From positions 23,847 through 87,846 of the forward strand of contig CALWSS010000033.1 in NCBI GenBank assembly GCA_944384255.1: a DNA stretch of 64,000 nucleotides. The letters are read 5' to 3'. Below are positions 15,907 through 24,910 of the stretch, piece by piece. The notes below the pieces were generated by a model. It searched no databases, was not told where the DNA came from, and saw nothing but the letters and a program-made list of their open reading frames with translations. This DNA is from an uncultured Clostridia bacterium. GTDB taxonomy: Bacteria; Bacillota; Clostridia; Lachnospirales; Anaerotignaceae. A program made the position numbers and the translations under genes. Position 1 is the stretch's first letter; every line of letters begins with the position of its first letter.

Positions 15907-17952
15907 TTGGAAAACTATATATCAGAATTAAATAGGCTGGCTGTGTTCAGCGACGAAACAGAATTTTACAGGTTTCCTTCTAACCCTAAAAAAGGTGACA
16001 GAGTAACTGTTAAAATAAGAACAGCGGAAAATGATATTGATTCCGTTTGCATTGTAGCCGGAAGTAATATATTTAAAATGGAAAAGTTTGAAAGCATAAA
16101 GGGCTTTGACTTTTATTTTTGTGACTTAGAATACTATGAGGATATTTTAAAATATTATTTCGAGATAAAAAGAGGGGAAAAAACGTATTATTATTCTAAA
16201 GTCGGTGTTAGTGAAGAGATACTGCATTATGCCGATTTTATGATTATATATGGATTTGATATACCTAAATGGATAAACGGTGCTGTTATGTATCAAATAT
16301 ATGTAGACAGATTTTGTGACGGCGACAAAAATAATAATGTCATTACAAATGAGTATATGTATTTAGGTAAGCCTGTTGTATTTAAAAAAGATTGGAACGA
16401 ATTTCCGTCTTCCGATGATGTAAGAAATTTTTACGGTGGAGATTTGCAAGGTGTAATTGACAAACTTCCTTATCTTAGCCGGCTGGGGATTGAAGCGGTT
16501 TATTTTAATCCGCTTTTTGTTTCCCCAAGCAATCATAAGTATGATACACAGGATTACAGCCATATTGACCCACACATAGGAAAGATTGTTCAGGATAAAG
16601 GCAGAATACTTGAAAAAGGCGAACATTCAAACGAAAATGCAGAAAGATATATAGTAAGAACGACAAACAGGGTTAATCTTGAAGAGTCCGATAAACTTTT
16701 TGCTCTTCTTGTAAAGAAAGCCCATGAGTATGGCATAAAAATTATATTAGACGGTGTTTTTAACCACTGCGGAGCCTTTAATAAATGGCTGGACAGAGAG
16801 CATATTTACACAAAAAGCGGAACGGAGTCAATGGGAGCTTTTCACAGTAAAGAAAGCAAATATAAGAATTATTTTATATGGCATGATGAAAACGCTTGGC
16901 CGGAAAACGAAAGTTATGAGTGTTGGTGGGGCCTTAATAATCATCCTAAGCTGAATTATGAGGACTCCCATGAATTAATGAAAAATATTATGGATACAGC
17001 GGCTAAATGGCTTAAAAAGCCGTATTATGCAGACGGCTGGAGAATTGATGTAGGTGCAGATTTAGGAAAAACAGAGGGCTTTAATCACTATTTCTGGAGA
17101 AAATTCAGGAAAAGGGTTAAAGACACAAACCCTGAAGCTGTTATATTGGCTGAGCATTACGGTGATGCCTCTTCATGGCTTACTGGCAATCAATGGGACA
17201 CCGTTATGAATTATGATGCATTTATGGAGCCGGTTTCATACTTTTTTACAGGTATGGAAAAGCACAGCGACTATTTCAACCGTGATTTATACAATAATGG
17301 TGTGGCTTTTGCAAATGCCATGGTTCAGGCAATGGCAAGGCTTCCGCATCAGTCACTTGTAAGTGCCATGAATCAGCTTTCTAACCATGACCACTCAAGG
17401 TTTTTAACAAGAACTAATATGTCTGAAGGCCGTATTGCCACAAACGGCAGTGTAAGTGCATCGGAAGGCATTAATAAAAATATATTCCGTGAAGCCGTTC
17501 TTTTTCAAATGACTTGGCCAGGAGCACCAACTGTTTACTACGGCGATGAGGCAGGACTTACAGGCTGGACTGACCCGGATAACCGCAGGACATATCCTTG
17601 GGGCAGGGAAGATAAAGACCTTATTGAATTTCATAGGGCTATTATTAAGCTTAGAAAAGAAAACAGCGTGCTTAAAAACGGTTCTGTTATGTTTTTAAAT
17701 GAAGGCACAGGCCTAATTTCTTATGGCAGATTTGATGATAACGATATTATGATAGCCGCTTTTAACAACAATGAATATGATATGATGGTTTCTATACCTG
17801 TTTGGAGATGTGGTGCAGAAAACGGCAAAAAGTTTAAGGTTATATTTAACAGCAACGGTGATGAAAGCGAAAACATGTATTTAACAGATAACGGCAGAAC
17901 GGAGATTTTTATTAAAAGCCGTAACGGAGTGTTATTAAAATATGGAGATTAA
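15907..17952 (+). CDS. GH13 alpha-amylase family enzyme (neopullulanase/cyclomaltodextrinase type)
   Basis: A 681-residue cytoplasmic-looking (no signal peptide) glycoside hydrolase 13 enzyme that cleaves alpha-glucans or maltodextrins. An N-terminal beta domain of about 125 residues precedes the barrel, as in the neopullulanase/cyclomaltodextrinase/maltogenic amylase subgroup. The conserved regions are DGVFNH, GWRIDV (nucleophile Asp380), LAEHYG (acid/base Glu416) and SNHDHSR (Asp495). The N-terminus is uncertain: GTG at 15898 and 15901 and TTG at 15907 are in frame; GGGAG (15894-15898) is best placed for the TTG. It overlaps the pseudouridine synthase gene by 11 nt, so they form one operon. 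Neighbours give no transporter context. Confidence 0.9.
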   Translation: MENYISELNRLAVFSDETEFYRFPSNPKKGDRVTVKIRTAENDIDSVCIVAGSNIFKMEKFESIKGFDFYFCDLEYYEDILKYYFEIKRGEKTYYYSKVGVSEEILHYADFMIIYGFDIPKWINGAVMYQIYVDRFCDGDKNNNVITNEYMYLGKPVVFKKDWNEFPSSDDVRNFYGGDLQGVIDKLPYLSRLGIEAVYFNPLFVSPSNHKYDTQDYSHIDPHIGKIVQDKGRILEKGEHSNENAERYIVRTTNRVNLEESDKLFALLVKKAHEYGIKIILDGVFNHCGAFNKWLDREHIYTKSGTESMGAFHSKESKYKNYFIWHDENAWPENESYECWWGLNNHPKLNYEDSHELMKNIMDTAAKWLKKPYYADGWRIDVGADLGKTEGFNHYFWRKFRKRVKDTNPEAVILAEHYGDASSWLTGNQWDTVMNYDAFMEPVSYFFTGMEKHSDYFNRDLYNNGVAFANAMVQAMARLPHQSLVSAMNQLSNHDHSRFLTRTNMSEGRIATNGSVSASEGINKNIFREAVLFQMTWPGAPTVYYGDEAGLTGWTDPDNRRTYPWGREDKDLIEFHRAIIKLRKENSVLKNGSVMFLNEGTGLISYGRFDDNDIMIAAFNNNEYDMMVSIPVWRCGAENGKKFKVIFNSNGDESENMYLTDNGRTEIFIKSRNGVLLKYGD

Positions 17953-18601
17953 AATATTATACGAAAACAAATATTTTATTGCTGTTGAAAAACAAAGCGG
18001 CATCCCGTCACAGCCTGATAAAACAGGTGATGAGGATTTAAAGACAGCTGTAGAAAAACACTGCAAAAAAGAATGTTTCATTATTAACCGTATTGATAGA
18101 CCGGTAGGCGGATTAGTGCTTTTTGCTAAAGACAGCAAAACGGCTTCTATTCTTTCAGAGGGCATTACATCCGGCCAAACTGAAAAGTATTATTATGCGG
18201 TTGTTTGTGGAAATATTGCAGAAAGCGGATATTTTGAGGATTACATGATTAAAGACGGAAGAAACAATATTTCTTCCATAGCCGATAAAAATAAAAAAGG
18301 AGCAAAAAAAGCTGTTCTTGAGTATAATAAAATTAAAACAATAAACGATAACGATTTTGAATACTTGTCTTTAGTTGAAATAAAGCTTTTAACCGGAAGA
18401 CATCATCAAATCAGAGTTCAATTTTCAAGCCGTGGTTACGGTCTTTATGGTGATACTAAATACAACAAGTATTTTTATAAAAAACATGGTTATTATTCAA
18501 CTGCATTGTGGTCGGGCAGACTCAAATTTCAATTTAATGGTGAGAATTTTGATATTAAAAGTACTCCAAAGGGAGAAATTTTTGAAAAATTCGGTTTTTA
18601 A
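17942..18601 (+). CDS. RluA-family pseudouridine synthase
   Basis: A 219-residue RNA pseudouridine synthase of the RluA family. The catalytic aspartate is Asp52 in INRIDRPVGG (family HRLD with Asn for His), and the later TGRHHQIRVQF motif is intact. There is no N-terminal S4 domain, so this is a short, single-domain member; whether it modifies rRNA or tRNA cannot be told. It starts inside the 3' end of the amylase gene (11-nt overlap) and depends on that promoter. The region after it (18602-18666) is AT-rich and featureless. Confidence 0.88.
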   Translation: MEIKILYENKYFIAVEKQSGIPSQPDKTGDEDLKTAVEKHCKKECFIINRIDRPVGGLVLFAKDSKTASILSEGITSGQTEKYYYAVVCGNIAESGYFEDYMIKDGRNNISSIADKNKKGAKKAVLEYNKIKTINDNDFEYLSLVEIKLLTGRHHQIRVQFSSRGYGLYGDTKYNKYFYKKHGYYSTALWSGRLKFQFNGENFDIKSTPKGEIFEKFGF

Positions 18602-18666
18602 GCAGATAAAAGTAATTAATTAGTATTTTTTCACAAAATTTTTTTAATTAATGATAAAAATAAATA

Positions 18667-18694
18667 GTGACAAAAAAATATTTTGTGCTATAAT
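18667..18694 (+). promoter_or_regulatory. Candidate promoter of clpC
   Basis: GTGACA (18667-18672), 16 nt, TATAAT (18689-18694) with TGTGC before the -10. It predicts a leader of about 195 nt. No CtsR-type direct repeat (GGTCAAA) or CIRCE element is visible. Confidence 0.45.
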
Positions 18695-18701
18695 CAGAAT
18701 A

Positions 18702-18728
18702 TTAAAAGGCTCAATATGAGTCTTTTAA
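18702..18728 (+). promoter_or_regulatory. 5'-terminal hairpin in clpC leader
   Basis: TTAAAAGGCTCA (18702-18713) pairs with TGAGTCTTTTAA (18717-18728), 12 bp with one G-U and a 3-nt loop, starting at the predicted transcription start. It could end readthrough from upstream, or protect the 5' end of clpC mRNA. Confidence 0.45.
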
Positions 18729-18895
18729 TTTAGATAGATTTTAGCAATCAAAAGTCTGAGTGGCTGACAAAACCTTTGTTTTAATTATTAATTCTTAAAA
18801 AGGATAATTTTAATCTGAATTGCAAAATAATAATTGATATACCATTTCTTTGGTCTGTAAGGTTTTTTGTTCAGCTTAATTAAAGGAGGAATACC

Positions 18896-21343
18896 ATGAA
18901 TATAGGATTTACGCGCAAAGCTCAGGAAGTTATAGACATGGCACAGCAGGCAGCCTCTGAGCTTGGTCATGATTATATAGGTACAGAACATATTTTAATT
19001 GGATTAGCTGAGGTAGAAGATTCTGTTTCTGCCAAAGCAATTGAAAGCCAAGGAATAACAAAAAAAGATATAGCCGAAAAAATAGCCTCTACAATAGGCA
19101 TAAATACAGGCAAAGGTGTGCCTCAGGGATATACACCAAGGGTAAAAAGAGTAATCGACAGAAGTGTTCAGATTGCTTTAAACATGGGCAGCGGTTATAT
19201 AGGCACTGAGCATATTTTAATTGCACTTTTAGGCGAGAGCGACTGCATAGCCGTTAGAATACTTATTGTTTTGGGTGTTAATATACAGCGCCTTTATGAG
19301 GAGATAATGGAACTTTTAGGTGAAGGCGAAAAAGGGCAGAAAACACCGGCTGTAGGCATGGAACAGGCACAGGATTCGGCAGAAGAATCTACAACTCCTA
19401 CCCTTGACAAATACAGCAGGGATTTTAATAAATTGGCTGAAGAAAACAAATTTGATCCTGTTGTAGGCAGAGACAGAGAAATAGAAAGAGTTATACAGAT
19501 TTTAAGCAGGCGTTCCAAGAACAACCCTTGCCTTGTTGGTGACCCGGGTGTTGGAAAAACAGCCATTGCCGAAGGTCTTGCTTCTAAAATAACTCAGGGT
19601 GATGTACCGGAAACTTTAAAAGACAAAAGAATAATATGCCTTGACCTTTCTTCAATGGTAGCCGGCTCAAAATACAGAGGCGAATTTGAGGAAAGAATGA
19701 AAAATGTAATTGACGAAGTACGAAAAGACAGAAATGTAATACTTTTTGTAGATGAAATTCATACCATTATAGGTGCCGGAGCGGCAGAAGGCGCTATTGA
19801 TGCATCAAATATACTTAAGCCTTCTCTTTCAAGAGGTGAAATACAGATTATAGGTGCAACAACAATGGAAGAATACAGAAAATACATTGAAAAAGATGCA
19901 GCCCTTGAGCGTCGTTTCCAGCCGGTAAAAGTAGAGGAGCCAAACGAGGAAGAAGCCATTAAAATGCTTCTTTGCTTAAGGGATAAGTATGAAGCTCATC
20001 ACAATGTAAAAATTACAGATGAAGCTGTTACGGCAGCCGTTAAAATGAGTATAAGATATATAAACGACAGATTTCTGCCGGATAAAGCTATAGACCTTAT
20101 AGACGAAGCTGCTTCTAAAATAAGGCTTAAATCATATACTACACCTTCCGAAATTAAGGACTTGGAAGAAAAAATAAGTGCACTGGAAAAAGAAAAAGAA
20201 GAAGCCGTTAAAACTGAGGATTTTGAAAAGGCGGCAGCTGTTAAAAAAGAGCAGTGCTCTTTAAGAGAAAAACTTGATGAGTTTAAAAAGAAACTTAATA
20301 TGGAAAGCGACCGTTCTAAAAAGGTCGTAACTCCGGATGATATAGCAGATGTTATTGCAGGTTGGACAGGAATACCTGTAAAGAGTATTCAGCTTGAAGA
20401 AACTCAAAGACTCCTTAACCTTGAAAACATACTTCATGAAAGAGTTATTGGCCAGGATGAAGCTGTAAATGCAGTTGCAAAAGCTGTACGACGCGGCAGA
20501 GTAGGCCTTAAAGACCCGAAAAGGCCTATAGGCTCATTTTTATTCCTTGGCCCTACAGGTGTTGGAAAAACAGAGCTTTCAAAGGCTTTGGCTCAGGCTC
20601 TTTTTGGTGATGAAAACGCCATGATTAGAATAGATATGTCTGAATATATGGAAAACTACAGTGTATCTAAAATGATTGGCTCAGCTCCGGGATATGTAGG
20701 ATATGAAGAAGGCGGACAGTTAAGCGAGAAAGTTCGCAGGAAACCATATTCTGTTGTGCTTTTTGATGAAATAGAAAAAGCATCGCCGGATGTATTTAAT
20801 GTGCTTTTGCAGGTACTTGATGACGGACGAATTACAGATGCCCACGGAAGAAGTGTGGACTTTAAAAACACTGTTATTATAATGACTTCCAATGTAGGAG
20901 CAAGAAACATCGTAGAGCCTAAAAAGCTTGGCTTTATTCAAAATGAAGACAGCCAGAAACAGTACGAAGATATGAAAAAAGGCGTTATGGATGAGGTTAA
21001 AAAGATGTTCAGGCCGGAATTCCTTAACAGAATTGATGACATAATAGTATTCCATACCCTTACTGAAGAAAACATTGAAAAGATAGTACGTCTTATGACA
21101 GATGACATATCTAAGAGAGCAAAAGAAAGCATGTCATTAAATCTTTCGTTTGATGACTCAGCAGTTAAATATATTGCCCGTGAAGGTTTCGACCAAGCTT
21201 ATGGTGCAAGGCCTTTAAGAAGGGCTCTTCAAAGCAAGGTTGAGGATAAGTTGGCAGAAGAATTTCTTGAAGGTGATTTTAAGGCAGGAAGCAATGTTAT
21301 TGCCAAAGAACAAGACAACAAAATAGTTTTTGAAGAAGCATAA
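18896..21343 (+). CDS. clpC: ATP-dependent chaperone/unfoldase ClpC
   Basis: An 815-residue class I Clp/Hsp100 ATPase that unfolds substrates for the ClpP protease. Order of parts: double Clp-N repeat (residues 1-150), AAA-1 with GDPGVGKT near residue 217 and [11 protein letters not shown], a middle UVR segment ([18 protein letters not shown], about 430-450) that marks ClpC, AAA-2 with GPTGVGKT near 550, and a D2-small domain ending in a [11 protein letters not shown] motif. AAAGGAGG precedes the ATG. Unlike in Bacillus, no ctsR-mcsA-mcsB genes precede it, so the heat-shock repressor circuit is not encoded in cis here. Confidence 0.96.
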   Translation: MNIGFTRKAQEVIDMAQQAASELGHDYIGTEHILIGLAEVEDSVSAKAIESQGITKKDIAEKIASTIGINTGKGVPQGYTPRVKRVIDRSVQIALNMGSGYIGTEHILIALLGESDCIAVRILIVLGVNIQRLYEEIMELLGEGEKGQKTPAVGMEQAQDSAEESTTPTLDKYSRDFNKLAEENKFDPVVGRDREIERVIQILSRRSKNNPCLVGDPGVGKTAIAEGLASKITQGDVPETLKDKRIICLDLSSMVAGSKYRGEFEERMKNVIDEVRKDRNVILFVDEIHTIIGAGAAEGAIDASNILKPSLSRGEIQIIGATTMEEYRKYIEKDAALERRFQPVKVEEPNEEEAIKMLLCLRDKYEAHHNVKITDEAVTAAVKMSIRYINDRFLPDKAIDLIDEAASKIRLKSYTTPSEIKDLEEKISALEKEKEEAVKTEDFEKAAAVKKEQCSLREKLDEFKKKLNMESDRSKKVVTPDDIADVIAGWTGIPVKSIQLEETQRLLNLENILHERVIGQDEAVNAVAKAVRRGRVGLKDPKRPIGSFLFLGPTGVGKTELSKALAQALFGDENAMIRIDMSEYMENYSVSKMIGSAPGYVGYEEGGQLSEKVRRKPYSVVLFDEIEKASPDVFNVLLQVLDDGRITDAHGRSVDFKNTVIIMTSNVGARNIVEPKKLGFIQNEDSQKQYEDMKKGVMDEVKKMFRPEFLNRIDDIIVFHTLTEENIEKIVRLMTDDISKRAKESMSLNLSFDDSAVKYIAREGFDQAYGARPLRRALQSKVEDKLAEEFLEGDFKAGSNVIAKEQDNKIVFEEA

Positions 21344-21351
21344 TATTTCAG

Positions 21352-21388
21352 ACCGTCCGAATTAAATGTCCGGGCGGTTTATTTTTTA
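21352..21388 (+). terminator. Terminator of clpC
   Basis: ACCGTCCG (21352-21359) pairs with CGGGCGGT (21371-21378), 8 bp with one G-U, followed by TTATTTTTTAT. Confidence 0.85.
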
Positions 21389-21448
21389 TAATATTGTAAA
21401 GCTCTGCTGGGTATGATAATATAGTCAAAAAAACATAAGGAGATAAAT

Positions 21449-22381
21449 ATGACTGCTTTTTTTACCGTTGCCGATAAGCTTATAACTTTGTTTATTTATA
21501 TAATAATTGGATATGTAATAAGAAGAGCAAATGTTTCTGATTCAAAGTTTGAGTCAGGACTTATTAAGTTTCTTATGAGTGTTTCACTGCCGGCTCTTGT
21601 TATTAATACATTCCAGACAAGCTATACACCGGAGCTTTTAAAAAGAGGAGCTCTTATATATTTAGTCAGCCTTATAATATATTTTTTCAGTATTATAATA
21701 GGTGTTTTATCAGGCAAGCTTTTAAAAATAGATAAAAAATCCCTTGGTGTTTGGATATTTGCTGTTGTATTTCCTAATCACTGTTTTATGGGCTGGCCTG
21801 TTATGAGTGCTGTATTTGGTGAGGACGCTTTGTTTTATGCGGCTTTTGCTAATTTGGGCTTTTCTACATTTGCATATACCTACGGAATATATATTATTTC
21901 AAAATACGGTGATAATAAAGATAATAAAATGTCATTGAAAAGCCTTATTATAACACCTATTAATGTTTCTATACTTATAGGCATTATAATGTTTGTAACT
22001 GGTTTTTCACTGCCTTCGTCAATAGGAAATGCCGTAAGCGGGCTTGGCTCCGTTACAACGCCTCTTGCCATGATTTACTGCGGAATGCTTCTTAATGGCA
22101 ACAAGATATTAGCAGTTTTTGGCGATTGGCGGGTTTATGCGGTATCGTTTTTAAGGCTTATTTTTATTCCTGTTCTTGTGTTTATATTTGCCAAAATGTT
22201 TATTGCAGACCAAATGGTTTTATCAGTGCTTGTTATAGGCCATTCAATGCCTGTTGCCGGTTTTTGTGCTTTGTTTGCCGGTCAGTATGGCGGAGATGCA
22301 GTTTTAGCATCTAAATTTATATTTGTTTCAACTTTAATCTGCATTGTTACAATACCTTTTTTAGCTGTTTTTGTTTCTTAA
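21449..22381 (+). CDS. AEC-family transporter (auxin efflux carrier-like)
   Basis: A 310-residue integral membrane protein of the auxin efflux carrier family (PF03547), with about ten hydrophobic segments in two halves around a polar centre near residue 150-165. Bacterial members export or import organic anions such as malate or malonate; the substrate is not predictable here. Typical segments are SVSLPALVINTFQ in the first half and VIGHSMPVAGFCALFAGQYG in the second. AAGGAG precedes the ATG by 7 nt. It is a single-gene unit between the clpC terminator and the next promoter region. Confidence 0.85.
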   Translation: MTAFFTVADKLITLFIYIIIGYVIRRANVSDSKFESGLIKFLMSVSLPALVINTFQTSYTPELLKRGALIYLVSLIIYFFSIIIGVLSGKLLKIDKKSLGVWIFAVVFPNHCFMGWPVMSAVFGEDALFYAAFANLGFSTFAYTYGIYIISKYGDNKDNKMSLKSLIITPINVSILIGIIMFVTGFSLPSSIGNAVSGLGSVTTPLAMIYCGMLLNGNKILAVFGDWRVYAVSFLRLIFIPVLVFIFAKMFIADQMVLSVLVIGHSMPVAGFCALFAGQYGGDAVLASKFIFVSTLICIVTIPFLAVFVS

Positions 22382-22449
22382 ACTGATGTACCCAATAACG
22401 CTTTTTTGCATATTATACTTATTAATAAAGCGTTTAACGGGGGATTAAT

Positions 22450-22968
22450 ATGTATTATCCTGGTGAAAATAATAATGAGCTTTTTCCTATGTTTATGCCT
22501 GTTACCGGTGTAATAAGAAGCATAACTGATTTCAGCAATGGCGGTTGTGTCAAGCTTTTCAGTGTAGTTAAAAAAGACGGTACAGTTACTGATTTTATTG
22601 TGGACTGGTCAACGTATTTTACAGAGAATGTTCCGTTAAGAGAAGGCATGGTGGCTACATTTTATTACGACACAAACGAACCGGCTGTTCTTATATATCC
22701 GCCTCAGTTTAAAGCATCTGTTGTGGAGCCTTTAAACAGTGATTACAGCCAGAAGATTAAAGTTGATTACTTTAACTCTGATTTTGTAAGCTCAGATAAT
22801 ACACTTAAGATTAATTTAGACCCTGAAACCAAGGTTTATCTGCAAAACGGCCAGTATTTTAACGGAAGTATTGCCGACCACAACTTAGTAGTTTTTTATG
22901 ATACCGCAACAAAGAGTATTCCGGCAGTTACTACACCTAAAAAAATAGTTGTTCTTTGCAATAATTAA
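22450..22968 (+). CDS. Conserved hypothetical beta-rich protein
   Basis: A 172-residue protein that I do not recognise with certainty. It has no signal peptide and no membrane segment. The sequence is rich in Val, Tyr and Thr in alternating patterns, suggesting beta structure; an early VTGVIRSITDFSNGGC strand block is followed by a second, similar strand-rich half. The C-terminal LVVFYDTATKSIPAVTTPKK segment resembles a repeated element I associate with clostridial proteins that carry copper-amine-oxidase-N-like envelope domains. GGGGGA precedes the ATG. It has its own terminator. Role unknown. Confidence 0.7.
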   Translation: MYYPGENNNELFPMFMPVTGVIRSITDFSNGGCVKLFSVVKKDGTVTDFIVDWSTYFTENVPLREGMVATFYYDTNEPAVLIYPPQFKASVVEPLNSDYSQKIKVDYFNSDFVSSDNTLKINLDPETKVYLQNGQYFNGSIADHNLVVFYDTATKSIPAVTTPKKIVVLCNN

Positions 22969-22975
22969 TATTAAA

Positions 22976-22999
22976 GCGGCCTTTATAGGCCGCATTTTT
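22976..22999 (+). terminator. Terminator after hypothetical gene
   Basis: A perfect GCGGCC (22976-22981) / GGCCGC (22988-22993) stem, loop TTTATA, followed by ATTTTTG. Confidence 0.88.
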
Positions 23000-23050
23000 G
23001 TATTTTAATTGTCTAATTTATATTATTCTGTAATATTCATTAAATTATAA

Positions 23051-23080
23051 TTGATGAATATTTATATGTTAGGTTATAAT
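23051..23080 (+). promoter_or_regulatory. Candidate promoter of the redox operon
   Basis: TTGATG (23051-23056), 18 nt, TATAAT (23075-23080), 43 nt before the lipoprotein start. Confidence 0.5.
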
Positions 23081-23122
23081 AAACTAAGCTTTGCTAAAAA
23101 ATATACATAAAGGAGATTTTAG

Positions 23123-23824
23123 ATGAAAAAATTATTAGTTTTAATTTCTGCATTTTTTGTTTTAGTTTCTTTTTCTGCATGTTCTAAAGATGAAATGCCG
23201 TCAGTTGAGGAAAGAGCTCAGGCTTTATTAACAGGAGAATTTACTATTGATGAAATGGAAGAAAAGGGCTGGATTGATGAAGAATTAATAAATTATCTTG
23301 ACAGCAACTCGGAAAATTTTCAAAGCACAAGTGACGGAGCAGAAGAAACAGAAGATGGTCCGTATTTAGGCGATTTTGACACAGTGGATTTACAGGGGAA
23401 TGAAGTAAAAAGTGATATATTTTCTCAGTATGATTTAACTCTTGTAAACCTTTGGACAACTAACTGTGGTTACTGCATAGAAGAAATGCCGTATTTAGAA
23501 GAAATTAAAAACGAGCTTACTGAAAGCGGCAAAAGCTTTAATGTTTTAGGTATTTGTCTTGATATTAATTCATCAGGAAGTGTAAATGAGGACAAACTTA
23601 CAAAGTCTCTGCAAATAATTGATACAACAGGTGCTACATACACAAATATAATGCCTGATGATGTAATTTGGAATAATAAAGCCAGCTCTGTTTCGGCTGT
23701 TCCGGAGTCGTTTTTTGTAGATAGTGAAGGCAAACTTGTGGGAAAAACTATTTTAGGTGCTAAAGACAAAGAAAACTGGCTCAGCACAATAGAAGATAAA
23801 TTTAATGAACTGGAAGGAAACTGA
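23123..23824 (+). CDS. TlpA/ResA-like thioredoxin-fold lipoprotein
   Basis: A 233-residue secreted protein: lysine start, hydrophobic h-region and a lipobox-like FSAC with Cys20 as the lipid site, then an acidic linker (about residues 25-85) and a TlpA-type thioredoxin domain. The domain has LVNLWTTNCGYCIEEMPYL with redox Cys115 and Cys118, and a cis-proline region VSAVPESFFVD. Such proteins reduce or oxidise thiols outside the membrane. AAAGGAG precedes the ATG. It is first in a three-gene operon with a CXXC membrane peptide and a polyferredoxin, suggesting that reducing equivalents reach it through the membrane. Confidence 0.88.
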   Translation: MKKLLVLISAFFVLVSFSACSKDEMPSVEERAQALLTGEFTIDEMEEKGWIDEELINYLDSNSENFQSTSDGAEETEDGPYLGDFDTVDLQGNEVKSDIFSQYDLTLVNLWTTNCGYCIEEMPYLEEIKNELTESGKSFNVLGICLDINSSGSVNEDKLTKSLQIIDTTGATYTNIMPDDVIWNNKASSVSAVPESFFVDSEGKLVGKTILGAKDKENWLSTIEDKFNELEGN

Positions 23825-23830
23825 TAAATT

Positions 23831-23980
23831 ATGCATTTAAAAGATAAAGGCTCGGCTCTTACGGCAGTTATGCTTTTAGCTGGATTTTTGTTTTTGTTTA
23901 TTGGTATATACCGTGGGGAAAGCATAATTGTTTTTGAAAAAGCCGTTAATATTTGTTTGGAGTGTATAGGAATTGGTTAA
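23831..23980 (+). CDS. 49-residue CXXC membrane peptide (CD1871A-like)
   Basis: A small gene: ATG at 23831, TAA at 23978-23980. The product has a charged N-terminus (MHLKDKGSA), one hydrophobic helix (LTAVMLLAGFLFLFIGIY), then RGES and a C-terminal helix ending NICLECIGIG. The Cys-Leu-Glu-Cys pair near the C-terminus and the GIYRGE turn match what I recall of the clostridial CD1871A family of CXXC-motif peptides. It lies 6 nt after the lipoprotein gene and its 3' end overlaps the polyferredoxin start by 8 nt. A redox role between these two partners is inferred from position and cysteines. Confidence 0.75.
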   Translation: MHLKDKGSALTAVMLLAGFLFLFIGIYRGESIIVFEKAVNICLECIGIG

Positions 23981-24842
23981 AAATAAAAATGGAAATGACG
24001 GTTTTAGGCATATTATTCAGGCTGTATGGACTTTAATTACTAATGCCTATATTATTGGCTTCATACGTGGAAAGATTTATCAGGGCAAAATAAAAAATGT
24101 ATGTGTTCCGGGGCTTAACTGCTATTCATGCCCCGGAGCTGTAGCTTCTTGCCCCATAGGAGCATTGCAGGCGGTAATAGGCAGTTATGAATACAAGTTT
24201 TCCTTTTACATAGCAGGCTTTTTTATAATTATAGGCACACTTATGGGGCGTTTTGTCTGTGGGTATTTATGCCCGTTTGGTCTGTTTCAGGATTTGTTAA
24301 ATAAAATACCGCTTAAGTTTAAAATTAATTCATTTAAGTATGATAAAATTTTAAGATACTTAAAATACTGTATATTAATTATATTTGTAATTTTAATGCC
24401 TATTTTTATAACGGATATAATAGGTCAGGGCTTTCCTTGGTTTTGCAAGCTTATATGTCCTGCCGGCACACTGGAAGGCGGCTTGCCTTTGGTTGCACTT
24501 AATGATGCTATGAAAAGTGCTGTAGGTTTTTTGTATGGCTGGAAATGCTTTATACTTATTGCAGTTGTGATACTTTCTGTTATAATTTACAGACCGTTTT
24601 GTAAATATGTTTGTCCTCTTGGGGCTATATATTCTTTGTTTAATCCTATTTCAGCTTTTAAATACCGTATAAATACCGATAAATGCATAAACTGTAATAT
24701 GTGTGCCAATATATGCAAAATGGGCTGTAATCCGGTGGAAAATCCTAACAGCATGGAGTGTATAAGATGTGGAAAATGCAGGAGTATTTGCCCTGAAGAA
24801 GCCATAGAATACACGTTTTTTAATTCACATAAAAATAGATGA
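23973..24842 (+). CDS. NapH-like membrane polyferredoxin
   Basis: A 289-residue membrane protein with about five helices and many cysteine motifs. At the N-terminus is CYSCPGAVASCPIGALQ; membrane-border motifs are CGYLCPFG, CKLICPAG and CKYVCPLG; the C-terminus carries two ferredoxin-type 4Fe-4S sites, CINCNMCANICKMGCNP and CIRCGKCRSICP. This is the NapH/NosR/CcoG-type architecture that passes electrons across or along the membrane. The start is TTG inside the 3' end of the CXXC peptide gene, indicating coupling. Together with the lipoprotein it could deliver ferredoxin-level electrons to extracytoplasmic thiols; that is inference. Confidence 0.88.
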   Translation: MVKNKNGNDGFRHIIQAVWTLITNAYIIGFIRGKIYQGKIKNVCVPGLNCYSCPGAVASCPIGALQAVIGSYEYKFSFYIAGFFIIIGTLMGRFVCGYLCPFGLFQDLLNKIPLKFKINSFKYDKILRYLKYCILIIFVILMPIFITDIIGQGFPWFCKLICPAGTLEGGLPLVALNDAMKSAVGFLYGWKCFILIAVVILSVIIYRPFCKYVCPLGAIYSLFNPISAFKYRINTDKCINCNMCANICKMGCNPVENPNSMECIRCGKCRSICPEEAIEYTFFNSHKNR

Positions 24843-24910
24843 ATTTTATATGGAATAATTTATGAATATAATTAAATTTAATTGAGAGCATAATTTACAG
24901 GAGGTGTAAT

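Noticed and set aside
18729-18895. T-box or CtsR/CIRCE control element in the clpC leader
   Set aside because: No T-box sequence, GGTCAAA repeat or CIRCE palindrome can be read in it.
19294-21132. Several open frames of 60-110 codons on the minus strand inside clpC
   Set aside because: They lack ribosome sites and mirror the codon pattern of clpC; the same holds for antisense frames over other genes in the window.
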